41,580 nucleotides of DNA. Source: Tissierellia bacterium. GTDB taxonomy: Bacteria > Bacillota > Clostridia > Tissierellales > Peptoniphilaceae. Shown here piece after piece: positions 41,286 to 41,580 of this stretch. Numbering within the stretch: position 1 is the first letter of the stretch; every line of letters begins with the position of its first letter. The position numbers and the translations under genes were made by a program. Where the stretch lies: NCBI GenBank assembly GCA_012520935.1, contig JAAYNG010000054.1, forward strand, positions 1 through 41,580, written 5' to 3'. A model generated the notes under the pieces. That model made no database searches. It worked only from the letters and a program-made list of their open reading frames with translations, and was not told where the DNA came from.

Positions 41286-41580
41286 ATGTTTTATTCAGGA
41301 GAATTAAAAGGATATGTGGAGGCTGCCGCATCGGGTGAGCCGACACCGGGTGGCGGGTCAGTTGCAGCCCTGGTAGGTGCCCTAGGTGGAGCCCTTACTA
41401 ATATGGTCAATGAACTATCTGTAAATAAAAAGGCATACAAGGAGCTTTCTGACGATGTAAAGAAAGAATTTGAGGCTGCTAATGCAAAGATTGTTGCTTT
41501 GAGACATGACCTTACTAAGTTGATAGACGAGGATACTAAGGCCTTTGATAAGGTTATGGAAGCCTTCGGCATGCCTAAGG
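41286..41580 (+). CDS. FTCD/cyclodeaminase-family protein, start only
   Basis: The first 98 residues lie in the window; the rest lies beyond its edge. The start MFYSGELKGYVEAAASGEPT, PGGGSVAALVGALGGALTNM and later RHDLTKLIDEDTKAFDKVME is the cyclodeaminase/cyclohydrolase domain of the formiminotransferase-cyclodeaminase family. The PTPGGGSVAAL loop binds folate. Stand-alone homologues, around 200 residues, act on formimino- or methenyl-tetrahydrofolate. The ATG has GGGGG eight bases upstream, five bases after parB. Its folate partner genes are not visible. Confidence 0.88.
   Translation, partial: MFYSGELKGYVEAAASGEPTPGGGSVAALVGALGGALTNMVNELSVNKKAYKELSDDVKKEFEAANAKIVALRHDLTKLIDEDTKAFDKVMEAFGMPK

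Overview
The window is the replication-origin region of a low-GC Firmicute. The order rpmH-rnpA-yidD-yidC-jag runs leftwards from the origin and dnaA-dnaN-yaaA-recF-gyrB-gyrA runs rightwards. Moderately AT-rich DNA, heavy AGG use for arginine, frequent TTG starts, an SLH-anchored S-layer protein and an RsbV/RsbW/SigB-like operon suggest an anaerobic clostridial lineage, possibly Tissierellia. The class is an inference from gene content, because no rRNA is present.

Left arm (1-29,000). A large secreted S-layer protein with three SLH domains (1569-5507, minus) is followed by a partial secreted Ig-like protein (1-1454, minus). A 630-base G-rich intergenic region holds both divergent promoters and separates them from a dCache chemoreceptor (6141-8120). 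Next come a HicA/HicB toxin-antitoxin pair between near-identical direct repeats, a 5'-truncated RCC1-repeat gene, PC4/YdbC and MscL, and an orphan gene. A plus-strand operon follows: FAD oxidoreductase, histidine phosphatase, sirtuin, DUF1361 membrane protein. A decayed RelB/ParE-type module sits at 15639-16176. From 25063 down to 16285, a long tightly packed minus-strand run encodes a secreted protein, a glycosyltransferase-CsaB fusion, a TagA/WecG glycosyltransferase, YitT, a two-subunit transketolase, TelA and two unknown proteins. The CsaB half probably makes the pyruvylated wall polymer that the SLH domains bind, so the two ends of the left arm are linked in function. A soluble chemoreceptor with a CZB zinc domain (25412-26878) separates this run from the jag-rpmH cluster.

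Origin (29,020-30,812). Six DnaA-box-like 9-mers lie upstream of dnaA. Between dnaA and dnaN there are two further boxes, a GC step, a run of CTA-type trinucleotides and an AT-rich tract, the arrangement described for a DnaA-trio unwinding element.

Right arm (30,813-41,580). dnaN, yaaA, recF, gyrB and gyrA are followed by a STAS antagonist, a degenerate RsbW-like protein and a SigB/SigF-family sigma factor. Then come MntP, parA, parB and the start of an FTCD-type cyclodeaminase. Three parS-like 16-mers (10487, 16266, 39579) match the presence of ParAB.

Across the window there is a family of short palindromic repeats (hairpin module plus a module ending near CGCAATGACG) in six intergenic places. 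I saw no tRNA, rRNA, CRISPR array, transposase gene or complete prophage.
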